DNA of 64,000 nt. Origin: Mesorhizobium sp. NBSH29. Its GTDB lineage: Bacteria; Pseudomonadota; Alphaproteobacteria; Rhizobiales; Rhizobiaceae. The notes under the pieces are model-generated. The model was not told the origin of the DNA. It saw only the letters and a list, made by a program, of their open reading frames with translations, and did not search any database. The position numbers were made by a program, and so were the translations under genes. The stretch spans positions 1-64,000 of the forward strand of contig NZ_CP045493.1 of the NCBI RefSeq assembly GCF_015500055.1. Direction: 5' to 3'. How positions within the stretch are numbered: position 1 is the first letter of the stretch; each line of letters begins with the position of its first letter. Below are positions 43,326 to 52,684 of the stretch, piece after piece.

Positions 43326-46211
43326 ATGCCGCGTCGCGTCACTTTAACCGATCGGCAGAAGGACGCGCTATTGCGCCTGCCGACTTCGCAGCCGGATCTG
43401 CTGAAGCACTATACGCTGAGCGATGAAGACCTTGAGCATATCACGCAGCGCCGACGCCCGCACAACAGGTTCGGCTTCGCCCTGCAATTATGCGCACTGC
43501 GCTATCCAGGACGGGTTCTGACCCCGGGCGAACTGATACCGGCGGAGGTGGTCGAGTTTATCGGCGCGCAGCTTGGCCTGCACGCCGACGATCTCGTTGA
43601 CTACGCGGCGCGGGAGGAGACGCGCCACGAGCATCTTTCCGACCTGCGGGCACTCTATGGATACCGCACCTTCTCTGGCCGCGGCGCGGGTGAGCTGAAA
43701 GACTGGCTGTTCTTGGAAGCTGAGATGGCGATGTCGAACGAGGACATTGCCCGTCGCTTTGTGGTCGAGTGCCGTCGCACCCGCACGGTTCTTCCCGCGA
43801 CATCCACGATCGAGCGGCTTTGCGCCACGGCTCTGGTCGATTCTGAGCGGCGGATCGAGACAAGAGTTGCCAACCGCCTGTCTTTCTCGATCCGGGAGCA
43901 GTTGCTGAAATTGCTCGAAGAGACGGTTGACGATCGGGTGACCCGGTTCGTCTGGTTGAGGCAGTTCGAGCCTGGCTCGAACTCTTCATCGGCCAACCGC
44001 CTTCTCGACCGGCTGGAATACCTTCAACGTCTCGATCTTCCAGAGGATCTGCTGGCCAGTGTTCCTGCCCATCGGGTGACAAGGCTGCGCAGGCAGGGCG
44101 AGCGTTATTATGCCGACGGCATGCGTGATCTCTCGGAGGACAGGCGTCTTGCTATACTGGCCGTTTGTGCATCTGAATGGCAGGCGATGCTTGCCGATTC
44201 CGTGGTCGAAACCCATGATCGGATCGTCGGCAGGCTCTATCGTGCCTCGGAGCGCATTTGCCAAGCGAAGGTCACGGACGAAGCTACTGCGGTGCGCGCC
44301 ACTTTGAAATCCTTCGCCGAAATCGGTGGAGCCTTGGTCGATGCACAGGATGACGGCCAGCCGCTGGACGACGTCATCGCGAGCGGCTCGGGTTGGGACG
44401 GCTTCAAAACCCTTGTTGCCACGGCGATCAGTCTGACCGTGACCATGTCGGGCGATCCTCTCAACCACGTGCTCAATGGCTATCATCGCTTCCGCCGCTA
44501 TGCTCCGCGTATGTTGCGCTTGCTCGATCTTCGGGCAGCGCCAGTTGCCGCGCCGCTCATCGAGGCGGTGATAACGCTCCGCGGTGGCGCGAGGGTTCCG
44601 GCACGTTCGGACTTTTTGCGGCCGACCTCGAAATGGCATCGCCATCTTCGCGCCCAGGCGGCTGGCGATACTCGTCTTTGGGAAATTGCTGTGCTGTTCC
44701 ATCTGCGTGACGCGCTCCGTTCCGGGGATATGTGGCTTGCACGTTCGCGGCGCTATGCTGATCTGAAACACGCTCTCGTTCCTGCGCAGGCAGTAGCCGA
44801 AAGCGGCCGTCTCGCAGTGCCATTGCGGCCAGAGGAATGGCTGGCCGACCGGCAAGAGCGCCTCGACATGCGGTTGCGCGAACTTGGCCGCGCCGCGCGC
44901 GCAGGCACGATTCCCGGCGGGTCGATCGAAAACGGCATTCTGCATATCGACAAGCTCGAAGCCGCCGCGCCGGATGGTGCCGAGGATCTGGTTCTCAATC
45001 TATATAAAGAGATTCCGCCCACACGCATCACCGACCTCTTATTGGAAGTGGATGCTGCGACCGACTTCTGCGAAGCCTTCACTCATTTGCGCACGGGAGC
45101 GCCCTGCGCCGACCGGATCGGCCTGATGAATGTCATTCTCGCGGAGGGGATCAATCTCGGCCTGCGCAAGATGGCTGACGCGACCAACACCCACACCTTC
45201 TGGGAATTGATCCGCATTGCCAGGTGGTATACCGAAGGCGAAGCCTATGACCGGGCGTTGGCCATGGTGGTCGAGGCGCAGGCTGCGTTACCCATGGCCC
45301 AATTCTGGGGGATGGGCATCTCAGCATCAAGCGACGGTCAGTTCTTCGCCGCGACAGAGCAAGGCGAAGCCATGAACCTGGTCAATGCGAAGTACGGCAA
45401 TACCCCGGGGCTGAAGGCTTACACCCACGTCTCAGACCAATATGCGCCATTCGCGACCCAGGTGATTCCTGCAACGGCGAGTGAAGCGCCCTATATTCTC
45501 GACGGCCTGCTCATGAACGATGCCGGCCGCAACATCCGCGAGCAGTTCGCCGACACGGGCGGCTTCACCGATCACGTCTTTGCCGTGTGTGCCATTCTCG
45601 GCTATCGGTTCGCTCCTCGAATCCGGGATATCCCCTCCAAGCGGCTCTATGCGTTCAATCCATCGGCTGCGCCGGCACACTTGCGACCCCTGATTGGCGG
45701 GAAAATCAACCAGGCCATGATCGAGCGTAACTGGCCTGACATCCTGCGGATCGCTGCCACCATAGCTGCAGGAAGCGTCGCGCCCAGCCAGATCCTGCGG
45801 AAACTCGCCTCCTATCCGCGGCAGAACGAACTTGCCACGGCTTTGCGCGAGGTCGGCCGCGTCGAGCGCACATTGTTCATGATCGACTGGATTCTGGATG
45901 CCGATCTGCAACGCCGCGCCCAGATCGGGCTCAACAAGGGCGAGGCCCATCACGCGCTGAAGCGAGCCATCAGCTTCCATCGCCGTGGCGAAATCCGCGA
46001 CCGCTCCGCCGAAGGCCAGCATTACCGGATCGCCGGCATGAACTTGCTCGCCGCGATCATCATCTTCTGGAACACCATGAAGCTTGGCGACGTCGTCGCC
46101 AGTCAGAACCGCGAAGGAAAACAACTGCCGCTCGATCTGCTGGCTCATGTCTCGCCCCTCGGATGGGAGCGCATCAATCTCACCGGAGAATATCGTTGGC
46201 CAAAACCTTAG
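43326..46211 (+). CDS. tnpA: Tn3-family transposase
   Basis: 961 residues, normal for the family. The N-terminal part (LTDRQKDALLRLPTS, RRPHNRFGFALQLC) is the DUF4158 DNA-binding region. The C-terminal DDE domain includes GISASSDGQFF with the first Asp, DGLLMN, and HRRGEIRDRSAEGQHYRIAGMNLL near the Glu; it ends inside the right inverted repeat (WPKP). It appears complete, so the transposon can probably still move. Divergent from tnpR across the res region. Confidence 0.95.
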   Translation: MPRRVTLTDRQKDALLRLPTSQPDLLKHYTLSDEDLEHITQRRRPHNRFGFALQLCALRYPGRVLTPGELIPAEVVEFIGAQLGLHADDLVDYAAREETRHEHLSDLRALYGYRTFSGRGAGELKDWLFLEAEMAMSNEDIARRFVVECRRTRTVLPATSTIERLCATALVDSERRIETRVANRLSFSIREQLLKLLEETVDDRVTRFVWLRQFEPGSNSSSANRLLDRLEYLQRLDLPEDLLASVPAHRVTRLRRQGERYYADGMRDLSEDRRLAILAVCASEWQAMLADSVVETHDRIVGRLYRASERICQAKVTDEATAVRATLKSFAEIGGALVDAQDDGQPLDDVIASGSGWDGFKTLVATAISLTVTMSGDPLNHVLNGYHRFRRYAPRMLRLLDLRAAPVAAPLIEAVITLRGGARVPARSDFLRPTSKWHRHLRAQAAGDTRLWEIAVLFHLRDALRSGDMWLARSRRYADLKHALVPAQAVAESGRLAVPLRPEEWLADRQERLDMRLRELGRAARAGTIPGGSIENGILHIDKLEAAAPDGAEDLVLNLYKEIPPTRITDLLLEVDAATDFCEAFTHLRTGAPCADRIGLMNVILAEGINLGLRKMADATNTHTFWELIRIARWYTEGEAYDRALAMVVEAQAALPMAQFWGMGISASSDGQFFAATEQGEAMNLVNAKYGNTPGLKAYTHVSDQYAPFATQVIPATASEAPYILDGLLMNDAGRNIREQFADTGGFTDHVFAVCAILGYRFAPRIRDIPSKRLYAFNPSAAPAHLRPLIGGKINQAMIERNWPDILRIAATIAAGSVAPSQILRKLASYPRQNELATALREVGRVERTLFMIDWILDADLQRRAQIGLNKGEAHHALKRAISFHRRGEIRDRSAEGQHYRIAGMNLLAAIIIFWNTMKLGDVVASQNREGKQLPLDLLAHVSPLGWERINLTGEYRWPKP

Positions 46212-46244
46212 CGTAGGATTTCGCCCCCTCCCGCAAACGACCCC

Positions 46245-46427
46245 ACCATCGACGAATTCGAGGGCGACAAGGAACTCAAGATCAAGTTTGCCCGAATCCT
46301 CGATCTGCTGGCGGTCGATCAGGACGAGATGGAGGCGACGGCGGTGGAGACGGCCGCGCACATGACGGATTTTGAGGCGATCAAGGTCGCCCATCTGATC
46401 TGCGATTTCTATTCGGACCTTGAATAA
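46245..46427 (+). pseudogene. C-terminal remnant of a hypothetical gene cut by Tn3
   Basis: From the transposon right end an open frame of 60 codons runs to a TAA at 46427. It contains DKELKIKFARILDLLAVDQDEMEA and ends VAHLICDFYSDLE. The family is not recognised; the start of the gene is missing. Confidence 0.5.
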
Positions 46428-46506
46428 GTCCAGATTGCACGCACCCGTCGCACTCTGCCATAAACCCAAGTTCTTCCGTCTTTCATTGTAGCGCCCTCGA
46501 GGATCC

Positions 46507-47517
46507 ATGGCCATCACGGCAGAACAACTAAAGCCGCTTCTTTGGGAACCGAAGAACCTGGTTCGTGCGATCGAAGCCGCAGGGGTCACCCTGTGGTCGT
46601 GGAACGTGGACACGGACGCCCTTGCCATGGATGACGGCGCCTATGATCTGTGGGGCATACCGCGCAGTACAGAGGTCAAATTTGAAGACCTGTCCGCCCA
46701 TATCCACCCTGCCGACCGCGACCGCGTGCGAGCCGCGTTCAACGCCACGCGTGCGATCGTCGGACCTTACGAAATCGACTTCCGCATCATGATCGGCGAC
46801 GAACTCAAATGGATCTCCGCCCGCGGTCAGGGCGATGACGCCGGCATGGTCCGGCGGATCATGTTCGGCATCTTCATCGACGTGACCGGTCGCAAGCAGG
46901 CGGAGGAGGGCCGCGAGCTTCTGGCGGGCGAGATGAGCCATCGCGTCAAGAACCTGCTGAGCATTGCCTCCGGCCTTACCGCCATCACCTCGCGCTCGAC
47001 ATCCACGACCAACGATATGGCCCGCGAACTGACACAGCGTTTGACGGCCCTGGGGCGCGCGCATGATCTTGTGCGGCCGGTGCCCGGCCAGACCGAGGCC
47101 GCATCGGCGCTGCTCGGCGACCTGCTCACCGTCCTGCTCGCGCCCTATGACGATCTCGGCGCATTCAGCGGGCGGATTCGGGTGTCTGTGCCAAGGATGA
47201 GTGTCGGCGAATCGTCGACCACGATCCTTGCGCTTATAATCCATGAACTGGCGACCAACTCTCTCAAGTATGGCGCCTTGTCCGTCGAAACTGGCACGCT
47301 GGATGTCTCATGCTCGGCCCATGGCGAAGCCGTCACGATCATGTGGACCGAAAGTGGAGGGCCGTCTGTTGAGGAGCCCACGGTTGCGCGAGGCTATGGA
47401 AGCAAGCTGTTGGAGCGAAGCGTCACGGGGCATCTGCGCGGCTCGATTGCCTATGACTGGGCGAAAGACGGGCTCGTGGTCACGCTGAAAGTAAATCCCG
47501 ACCGCATCGCTCAATGA
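46507..47517 (+). CDS. PAS-HWE sensor histidine kinase
   Basis: 336 residues. A PAS domain with PAC segment (residues about 20-135: GVTLWSWNVDTDALAMDDG, MFGIFIDVTGRKQAEE) is followed by an HWE kinase. The H box is LLAGEMSHRVKNLL, the N box IIHELATNSLKYGALS, and the WxE motif is IMWTESGGPSV. It has no membrane segment, so it senses a cytosolic signal. It is convergent with a single-domain receiver. HWE kinases in Alphaproteobacteria often feed stress responses. Confidence 0.92.
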   Translation: MAITAEQLKPLLWEPKNLVRAIEAAGVTLWSWNVDTDALAMDDGAYDLWGIPRSTEVKFEDLSAHIHPADRDRVRAAFNATRAIVGPYEIDFRIMIGDELKWISARGQGDDAGMVRRIMFGIFIDVTGRKQAEEGRELLAGEMSHRVKNLLSIASGLTAITSRSTSTTNDMARELTQRLTALGRAHDLVRPVPGQTEAASALLGDLLTVLLAPYDDLGAFSGRIRVSVPRMSVGESSTTILALIIHELATNSLKYGALSVETGTLDVSCSAHGEAVTIMWTESGGPSVEEPTVARGYGSKLLERSVTGHLRGSIAYDWAKDGLVVTLKVNPDRIAQ

Positions 47518-47609
47518 CAGCTCTCGGCGTCGGCTGGGCAGGAGGCGCAAAAGCCTCGGCTCCAAGCCGAGTCGCAAGACGGGAATGCTGATACGTGATG
47601 CCGCTAGCT

Positions 47610-47969
47610 TTAGAGAAGGTCGCGCAACGATGCGGCTATCGCGGCGTGGTCATACGGCTTGGCGTAGAACGGGCTGCCTTCGGGAAGGTCCGTCAGCGCA
47701 ACCGCGCGGTGGCCAGACGTAACCACTATCCTGACCGGCGGCCAGCGGTCGCGCACTGCCGCGGAAAGTTTGAGGCCGTCCATGCTGCCGGGCATGTCGA
47801 CGTCCGTAAACATCACCTGGATCTGGTCATTTGCTTCCAGGATGGCAATGGCCTCATCTGCGTGGGCGGCCTCGAACACCTCGAACCCTTCGACCGACAG
47901 GTAATCGACAAGGTCCATACGGATCAGAAATTCGTCTTCAACCACCAGTATATTGATCTTGGACGACAT
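47610..47969 (-). CDS. single-domain response regulator
   Basis: 119 residues from the ATG at 47969, with GGAAGG upstream. Receiver domain only: acidic pocket VVEDEFLIR, phospho-acceptor Asp in MFTDVDMPGSMDG, Ser in VVTSGHR and Lys in FYAKPYDH. It has no output domain, so it may act as a phosphate sink or signal by binding. The nearest kinase is the convergent HWE protein. Confidence 0.9.
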   Translation of the reverse strand: MSSKINILVVEDEFLIRMDLVDYLSVEGFEVFEAAHADEAIAILEANDQIQVMFTDVDMPGSMDGLKLSAAVRDRWPPVRIVVTSGHRAVALTDLPEGSPFYAKPYDHAAIAASLRDLL

Positions 47970-48689
47970 CCCACCCCTTCCACCTTCTCCGACCGAGCTG
48001 CCCACAACGCGCGCGTGCACCAATGGCTCCATAAACATTAGTCGACACAGGCGTTTGTGGCAAAAAAATAGACACAAGCGCGTCGCTCCGGGTGGTGAAC
48101 CGCCCTGGGAGAGACGACGCCCAAGATCCCGACACCGCGAACGATCGCATGCCTGACAAGCGGCGTTAAGGTGGTCTTTACAGGTTGGCGACATGGGCGC
48201 ATGGGCGATTTCACGGAGATGGCGTTCACGGCGTAGCGGCAATTAGCCGTCTGTCTGGCACAGAATTCAGAAGCGATGTTTCCTGGCGCGCAGCCGTTGA
48301 ACAAAGCTGCGGCGTTCCCTGACGACGAGGTGGGCCCGTCGTCAGGGATAAGATTGCCGCCCACTTGACCGAGCCAGCGCCTCCGCGCTGGGCGCTCCAC
48401 ATCACCGCGCCCAGTCCTTTCAGTGTTACCGGCGCTCCGTCAGCCAGTAGAGCCAAGAAGCGCTCTGGGCGCCGGCTCGAATGATTTGTGACCTTCCATC
48501 GCGCCGGACCAGCCGCGAGAGTCGCCTGCGACGCGACGGAACGACCGAAGGCTGACGCCGGCCTGTCCCTTGCGGGACGCGCGCGCGCGTGTAACAGTCA
48601 ACCCGGCAGCCCGCCGGGCATTGTCGCGTGGCCGACGGTGGCGTCGGGGACCACGGTGGTGTCCAGCAGATTGTGCGGGTGAGGCGTCC
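47970..48689. other. intergenic region with one repeat, no gene recognised
   Basis: About 720 bp upstream of the CheB-CheR fusion. It contains short frames that look like shadows and one 46-bp segment at 48151-48196 that recurs at 54806-54849. No promoter motif is clear. Confidence 0.5.
48151..48196 (+). repeat. dispersed 46-bp repeat, copy 1
   Basis: It matches 54806-54849 at about 40 of 46 positions with one gap (core ACAGGTTGG). The other copy follows a serine recombinase fragment. Both lie upstream of plus-strand signalling genes. Confidence 0.6.
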
Positions 48690-51600
48690 ATGACCGGGGA
48701 ATCGAACGGCGAAGGCAATCGCCCGTGGCGCAAGCCCAAGGCGAAAACGAACGACGCGCGAGAGGCATCGGGCCGCGTGGCCGAAACAGCGGCAATTCCG
48801 GTTATCGGCATCGGCGCGTCGGCCGGCGGCATCGAGGCGCTGGGCCTTTTCTTCGACGCCATGCCGACAGACTGCGGCTGCGCCTTCGTGGTCGTGCTGC
48901 ATCTCGATCCGAAGCGCGAAAGCGAGTTGGCGCGCGTCCTGGGCGCCCGCACGGCCATGCCGGTCGTTCAAGTCAAGGACGGCATGCGGCTTGCGCCCGA
49001 CCACGTCTATGTGATCGCGCCCGATTCCGACCTGACGGTTCGCGAAGGCGCGCTGCACATGGCCAAGCCGGTCGCGCCGCGCGGCCACGGTCATCCCGTC
49101 GACGTTCTGTTTTCCTCGCTCGCTAAGGACCAGCGTGAACGGGCGATCGCCATCGTGCTGTCCGGCACGGGGAGCAATGGCACCGAGGGGCTGAAGGAGA
49201 TCCGGGCGGAGGGTGGCATGAGCCTCGTGCAGGCGCCCGAGACCGCCAAATTCGACGGCATGCCGAGAAGCGCGATTTCGGCGGGCATGGCCGATCACAT
49301 CCTCGCGCCGGAAAAGATGCCGGAGATCCTGCTGGCCTACATCCGCCACGATTACATTTCGGCGCCCGTCGATGCCGAGATCGCCTCGCCGGGTGGCCAG
49401 GCGACGCTCGATCATGTTCTGGATCTGTTGCGCGCGCGCGGCGGACACGATTTTCGCGGCTACAAGCAAGCGACGCTCGGGCGGCGCGTTCACCGGCGTC
49501 TTGGCCTGAGAAACATCGAAACGCTAGACGCATATATCGACGAATTGCGCGCCAGTCCGGATGAAGCCGCCACGCTGATCAGGGACCTCATGATAAGCGT
49601 CTCGGGATTTTTCCGCGACACCGACGCATGGAAGACGCTTGCCGAACTGGTAATTGCGCCGATGGTGGCCGAGCGCGAGACAGGCGCTTCGATCCGCGTC
49701 TGGGCGCCGGCCTGCTCCACGGGCGAGGAAGCCTATTCCGTCGCCATGCTGGTCACCGAACTTGCCGAGGCGGCCGAAAAGCGGTTCGAACTAAAGGTAT
49801 TCGCGACCGACGCCCAGGAAGGTAATCTGCGCAAGGCGCGCGATGGCATTTATCCAGCCGCCGCCGTGGCGGGCTTTCCATCGACCCGTCTCAAGCGCTT
49901 TTTCGAAAAGCTCGACGGGTCCTTCCAAGTCAGCAAGGAGCTTCGCGAAATGGTTGTGTTCGCGCCGCAGAACCTGCTGCGCGATCCGCCGTTTTCGCGA
50001 CTCGACCTGGTGTCGTGCCGTAATGTCCTCATCTATCTTGAATCTGACGCGCAGCAACGGATTATCGCGCTCTGTCATTTCGCGCTGCTCCCAGGCGGGC
50101 ATCTGTTTCTCGGCAGTGCCGAGACGATCGGACGGCACGAAGACCTGTTCGAGACGGTGTCGAAGAAATGGCGGATATACCGAAGGCTCGGGCCGACCCG
50201 GCACGACCTCGTTGACTATCCGCCGCCGCGCGGCCCCGCTGAACCCCGAACGAGAGACAAACCGTCGCTGTCTGCCGAGGCGATCGCACCGGCCTCCGAA
50301 CTGGCGCGGCGCGCGCTCCTGGAGCGCTACGCTCCGGCCTCGGTGCTGATCGACCAGAAGGGCCGCGTTCTCTATTTCCACGGCACAACCAGGGACTATC
50401 TGGAACACCCGGCGGGCGAGCCGACCAGGGATCTTCTGACCATGGCGCGCGACGGAATGGCCGCCAGGCTGCGCGCCGCGATTCGCGAAGCTTCGAAAGA
50501 AAACCGAAGCGTGACCGTCAACGCCCGGATCAGGGAGACGGGCCGATCCGTCGCCATGACGGTTGCGCCACTGCCCGCCTCGTCGCAAGGCAGCGGCTTT
50601 ATTCTTGTCAGCTTCGCGCCGGCATTGGCGCAGTCCGACCCCGCCTCGGCCGCTGTTCGCGACGACGCTGGAGAGGGGTCGTCCTCCGAACGCGCGCTTG
50701 TCGACGAATTGAAGGCGACCCGCGCCGAACTGCAGAACACCATCGAATATCAGGAAACTACCAATGAGGAGTTGAAGGCCTCGAACGAGGAAGCCACCTC
50801 CATGAACGAGGAGCTTCAATCCACCAACGAGGAACTGGAGACCTCGAAGGAGGAACTGCAATCGTTCAACGAGGAACTGAACACCGTCAACAGTCAGCTT
50901 CAGCACAAGATCGGAGAGCTTGAAAACACCACCAACCACCTCGACAATCTGCTGGCCGGATCGGAGACGGCGACCCTGTTTCTGGATACCGGTTTCCGCA
51001 TTACATGGTTCGCCCCGGCGATGAAGGATTTGTTCGATTTCGTCCCGTCCGACATCGGCCGCCCGATCGCTCATTTCGCCCGCAAATTCGCCGACGAGAA
51101 TCTGCTGCGGGACGCCGAGACGGTGCTGAAAAAGCTTACCGCCATCGAGGCCGAAGTGCCCACCGATGCGGGCCGCTGGTATGTTCGCCGCGTGCTTCCC
51201 TATCGCACGCAGGACAACCGGATCGCAGGCGTCGTCGTCACGTTTAGCGACATCACTGACCGAAAACGCTCCGCCGATGCGATCAACGATGCTCGCGTCT
51301 ATTCCGAAACCATAGTGCGGACGGTTCAGCATCCCCTGATCGTTCTGGACAAGAATTTGCGTGTCCAAACCGCCAACAAGGCTTTCCGCGAACTATTCGC
51401 TGTTTTTGACGAAGAACCCAAAGGGCATATTATCTTTGAACTTGGAACCGGCGAGTGGAATAACCCGCCTCTGCGGCCCCTTCTGGATAGAGTTATTTCG
51501 GCGGACGAGGATATCCACAACTTCGAAATCGAGCAGGATTTCCATCTGACCGGACTACGATCGATGCTGCTCACTGCGAGCAAGTTGCCACAAGAAGGAG

Positions 51601-52310
51601 GCCGTGACGCCCTGATCCTGCTTGCCATCGAGGACATCACCGAGCGCAAGCGTTTCGAGGAGCATCGCGAAATCCTGGTTGGCGAACTCAATCATCGCAT
51701 CAAGAATGTCATGGCGACGGTGCAGGCGATCGCATCGCAGACGCTGGGCAGCGCTGCTTCGATAGACGAAGCCCGCGCCGCCTTCGGGTCGCGGCTTGTC
51801 GCGCTGGGCAAGGCGCACGACCTGCTGACCCGCGAAAACTGGGCAGGCGCGGATCTGGTCGATGTCGTCTCGGACACATTGGAGCCGCTTGCCGGGGGAT
51901 CGAACCGCTTCCGGATCGACGGTCCCAGCCTGCGGCTCGCGCCAGGCCCGGCGCTCTCCATTGCCATGGCCATCCATGAATTAGCCACGAACGCCGCGAA
52001 ATACGGCGCGCTCTCGACCGGGGAAGGCCAAGTCGATATCGCCTGGCGCCTCGACGGTCAGGACGAGGATCGGCGGCTATACTTGCGCTGGACCGAGCGA
52101 GGCGGGCCGCCTGTCACCGCGCCGACGCGCAAGGGTTTCGGCACCCGCCTGGTCCAGCGGGTGCTGGCTACGGAACTGGGCGGCAAGGTGAGCGTTGCCT
52201 ACGAGACGTCCGGTGTCGTTTGCACCATCGATGCGCCGATGCCAGAGGGGGAAAGGACGAAACAGGTTGACCGACCAGACACCGAAGCGGGTGCTGATCG
52301 TCGAGGATGA
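48690..52310 (+). CDS. CheB-CheR-PAS-HWE histidine kinase fusion
   Basis: 1206 residues. Domains: CheB methylesterase-like (35-220; GIGASAGG with Ser45, His71 in VLHLDP), CheR methyltransferase (250-520; SVSGFFRDTDAW, APACSTGEEAYSVAM, SCRNVLIYL), a long coiled coil (690-780; NEELKASNEE, NEELQSTNEE), two PAS domains (790-1000) and an HWE kinase (ELNHRIKNVM, HELATNAAKYGALS, WTERGGPPV). In the CheB part the usual catalytic Asp is replaced by Asn163 (SGTGSNGTEG). It overlaps the next receiver gene. Probably a cytosolic multi-input sensor. Confidence 0.92.
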   Translation: MTGESNGEGNRPWRKPKAKTNDAREASGRVAETAAIPVIGIGASAGGIEALGLFFDAMPTDCGCAFVVVLHLDPKRESELARVLGARTAMPVVQVKDGMRLAPDHVYVIAPDSDLTVREGALHMAKPVAPRGHGHPVDVLFSSLAKDQRERAIAIVLSGTGSNGTEGLKEIRAEGGMSLVQAPETAKFDGMPRSAISAGMADHILAPEKMPEILLAYIRHDYISAPVDAEIASPGGQATLDHVLDLLRARGGHDFRGYKQATLGRRVHRRLGLRNIETLDAYIDELRASPDEAATLIRDLMISVSGFFRDTDAWKTLAELVIAPMVAERETGASIRVWAPACSTGEEAYSVAMLVTELAEAAEKRFELKVFATDAQEGNLRKARDGIYPAAAVAGFPSTRLKRFFEKLDGSFQVSKELREMVVFAPQNLLRDPPFSRLDLVSCRNVLIYLESDAQQRIIALCHFALLPGGHLFLGSAETIGRHEDLFETVSKKWRIYRRLGPTRHDLVDYPPPRGPAEPRTRDKPSLSAEAIAPASELARRALLERYAPASVLIDQKGRVLYFHGTTRDYLEHPAGEPTRDLLTMARDGMAARLRAAIREASKENRSVTVNARIRETGRSVAMTVAPLPASSQGSGFILVSFAPALAQSDPASAAVRDDAGEGSSSERALVDELKATRAELQNTIEYQETTNEELKASNEEATSMNEELQSTNEELETSKEELQSFNEELNTVNSQLQHKIGELENTTNHLDNLLAGSETATLFLDTGFRITWFAPAMKDLFDFVPSDIGRPIAHFARKFADENLLRDAETVLKKLTAIEAEVPTDAGRWYVRRVLPYRTQDNRIAGVVVTFSDITDRKRSADAINDARVYSETIVRTVQHPLIVLDKNLRVQTANKAFRELFAVFDEEPKGHIIFELGTGEWNNPPLRPLLDRVISADEDIHNFEIEQDFHLTGLRSMLLTASKLPQEGGRDALILLAIEDITERKRFEEHREILVGELNHRIKNVMATVQAIASQTLGSAASIDEARAAFGSRLVALGKAHDLLTRENWAGADLVDVVSDTLEPLAGGSNRFRIDGPSLRLAPGPALSIAMAIHELATNAAKYGALSTGEGQVDIAWRLDGQDEDRRLYLRWTERGGPPVTAPTRKGFGTRLVQRVLATELGGKVSVAYETSGVVCTIDAPMPEGERTKQVDRPDTEAGADRRG

Positions 52311-52641
52311 AGTCCTGCTCGCGATGTATCTGGAGGATTTGCTGACCGACCTCGGGCATGAAGTGGTCGGTCAAGCCACGCGTATCGACGAAGCCATGAC
52401 GCTTGCTCGCGAAAGCGACATCGACTTTGCGATTCTGGATATCAATGTCGCCGGCACGAAGTCCTTTCCAGTAGCCGACATACTGCGGCAGCGCAGCATT
52501 CCGTTTGCGTTTGCAAGCGGATACGGGGCCGAGGGTTTTCCCGACGGATATCGCGACGAACCGGCATTGCGCAAACCATACGCACAAGAAGATCTGCAAC
52601 GAACCATCGCGCGGGTTTTCGCGGATCGCCCGCCGGTATAA
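52267..52641 (+). CDS. single-domain response regulator
   Basis: 124 residues from a TTG at 52267, placed because GGGGAAAGGA lies 8-17 nt upstream and the receiver begins at once. It overlaps the preceding kinase gene by 44 bp. Conserved residues: LIVEDEVLL, Asp in AILDINVAG and Lys in LRKPYAQ. This is the likely phospho-partner of the CheB-CheR-PAS-HWE protein. Confidence 0.88.
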   Translation: MTDQTPKRVLIVEDEVLLAMYLEDLLTDLGHEVVGQATRIDEAMTLARESDIDFAILDINVAGTKSFPVADILRQRSIPFAFASGYGAEGFPDGYRDEPALRKPYAQEDLQRTIARVFADRPPV

Positions 52642-52684
52642 TGCTGTATCTGGCTGAATTTCGAAAGGGGAAGCGGTCGGCGGC

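Larger units (their letters stand above)
42542..46244 (+). mobile_element. Tn3-family transposon, 3.7 kb, no cargo
   Basis: 38-bp terminal inverted repeats begin GGGGTCGTTTGCGGG at 42542 and end at 46244, with one mismatch. It contains only tnpR (minus, broken) and tnpA (plus). The flanking 5-mers differ (42537-42541 and 46245-46249), and the flanking genes are unrelated, so the two sides were joined by deletion or inter-replicon recombination rather than a simple insertion. The 43201-43325 gap is the likely res site. Confidence 0.9.

Noticed and set aside
49791..51368. 525-codon minus-strand frame opposite the CheB-CheR fusion
   Set aside because: Shadow of the coding strand, no recognisable domain.
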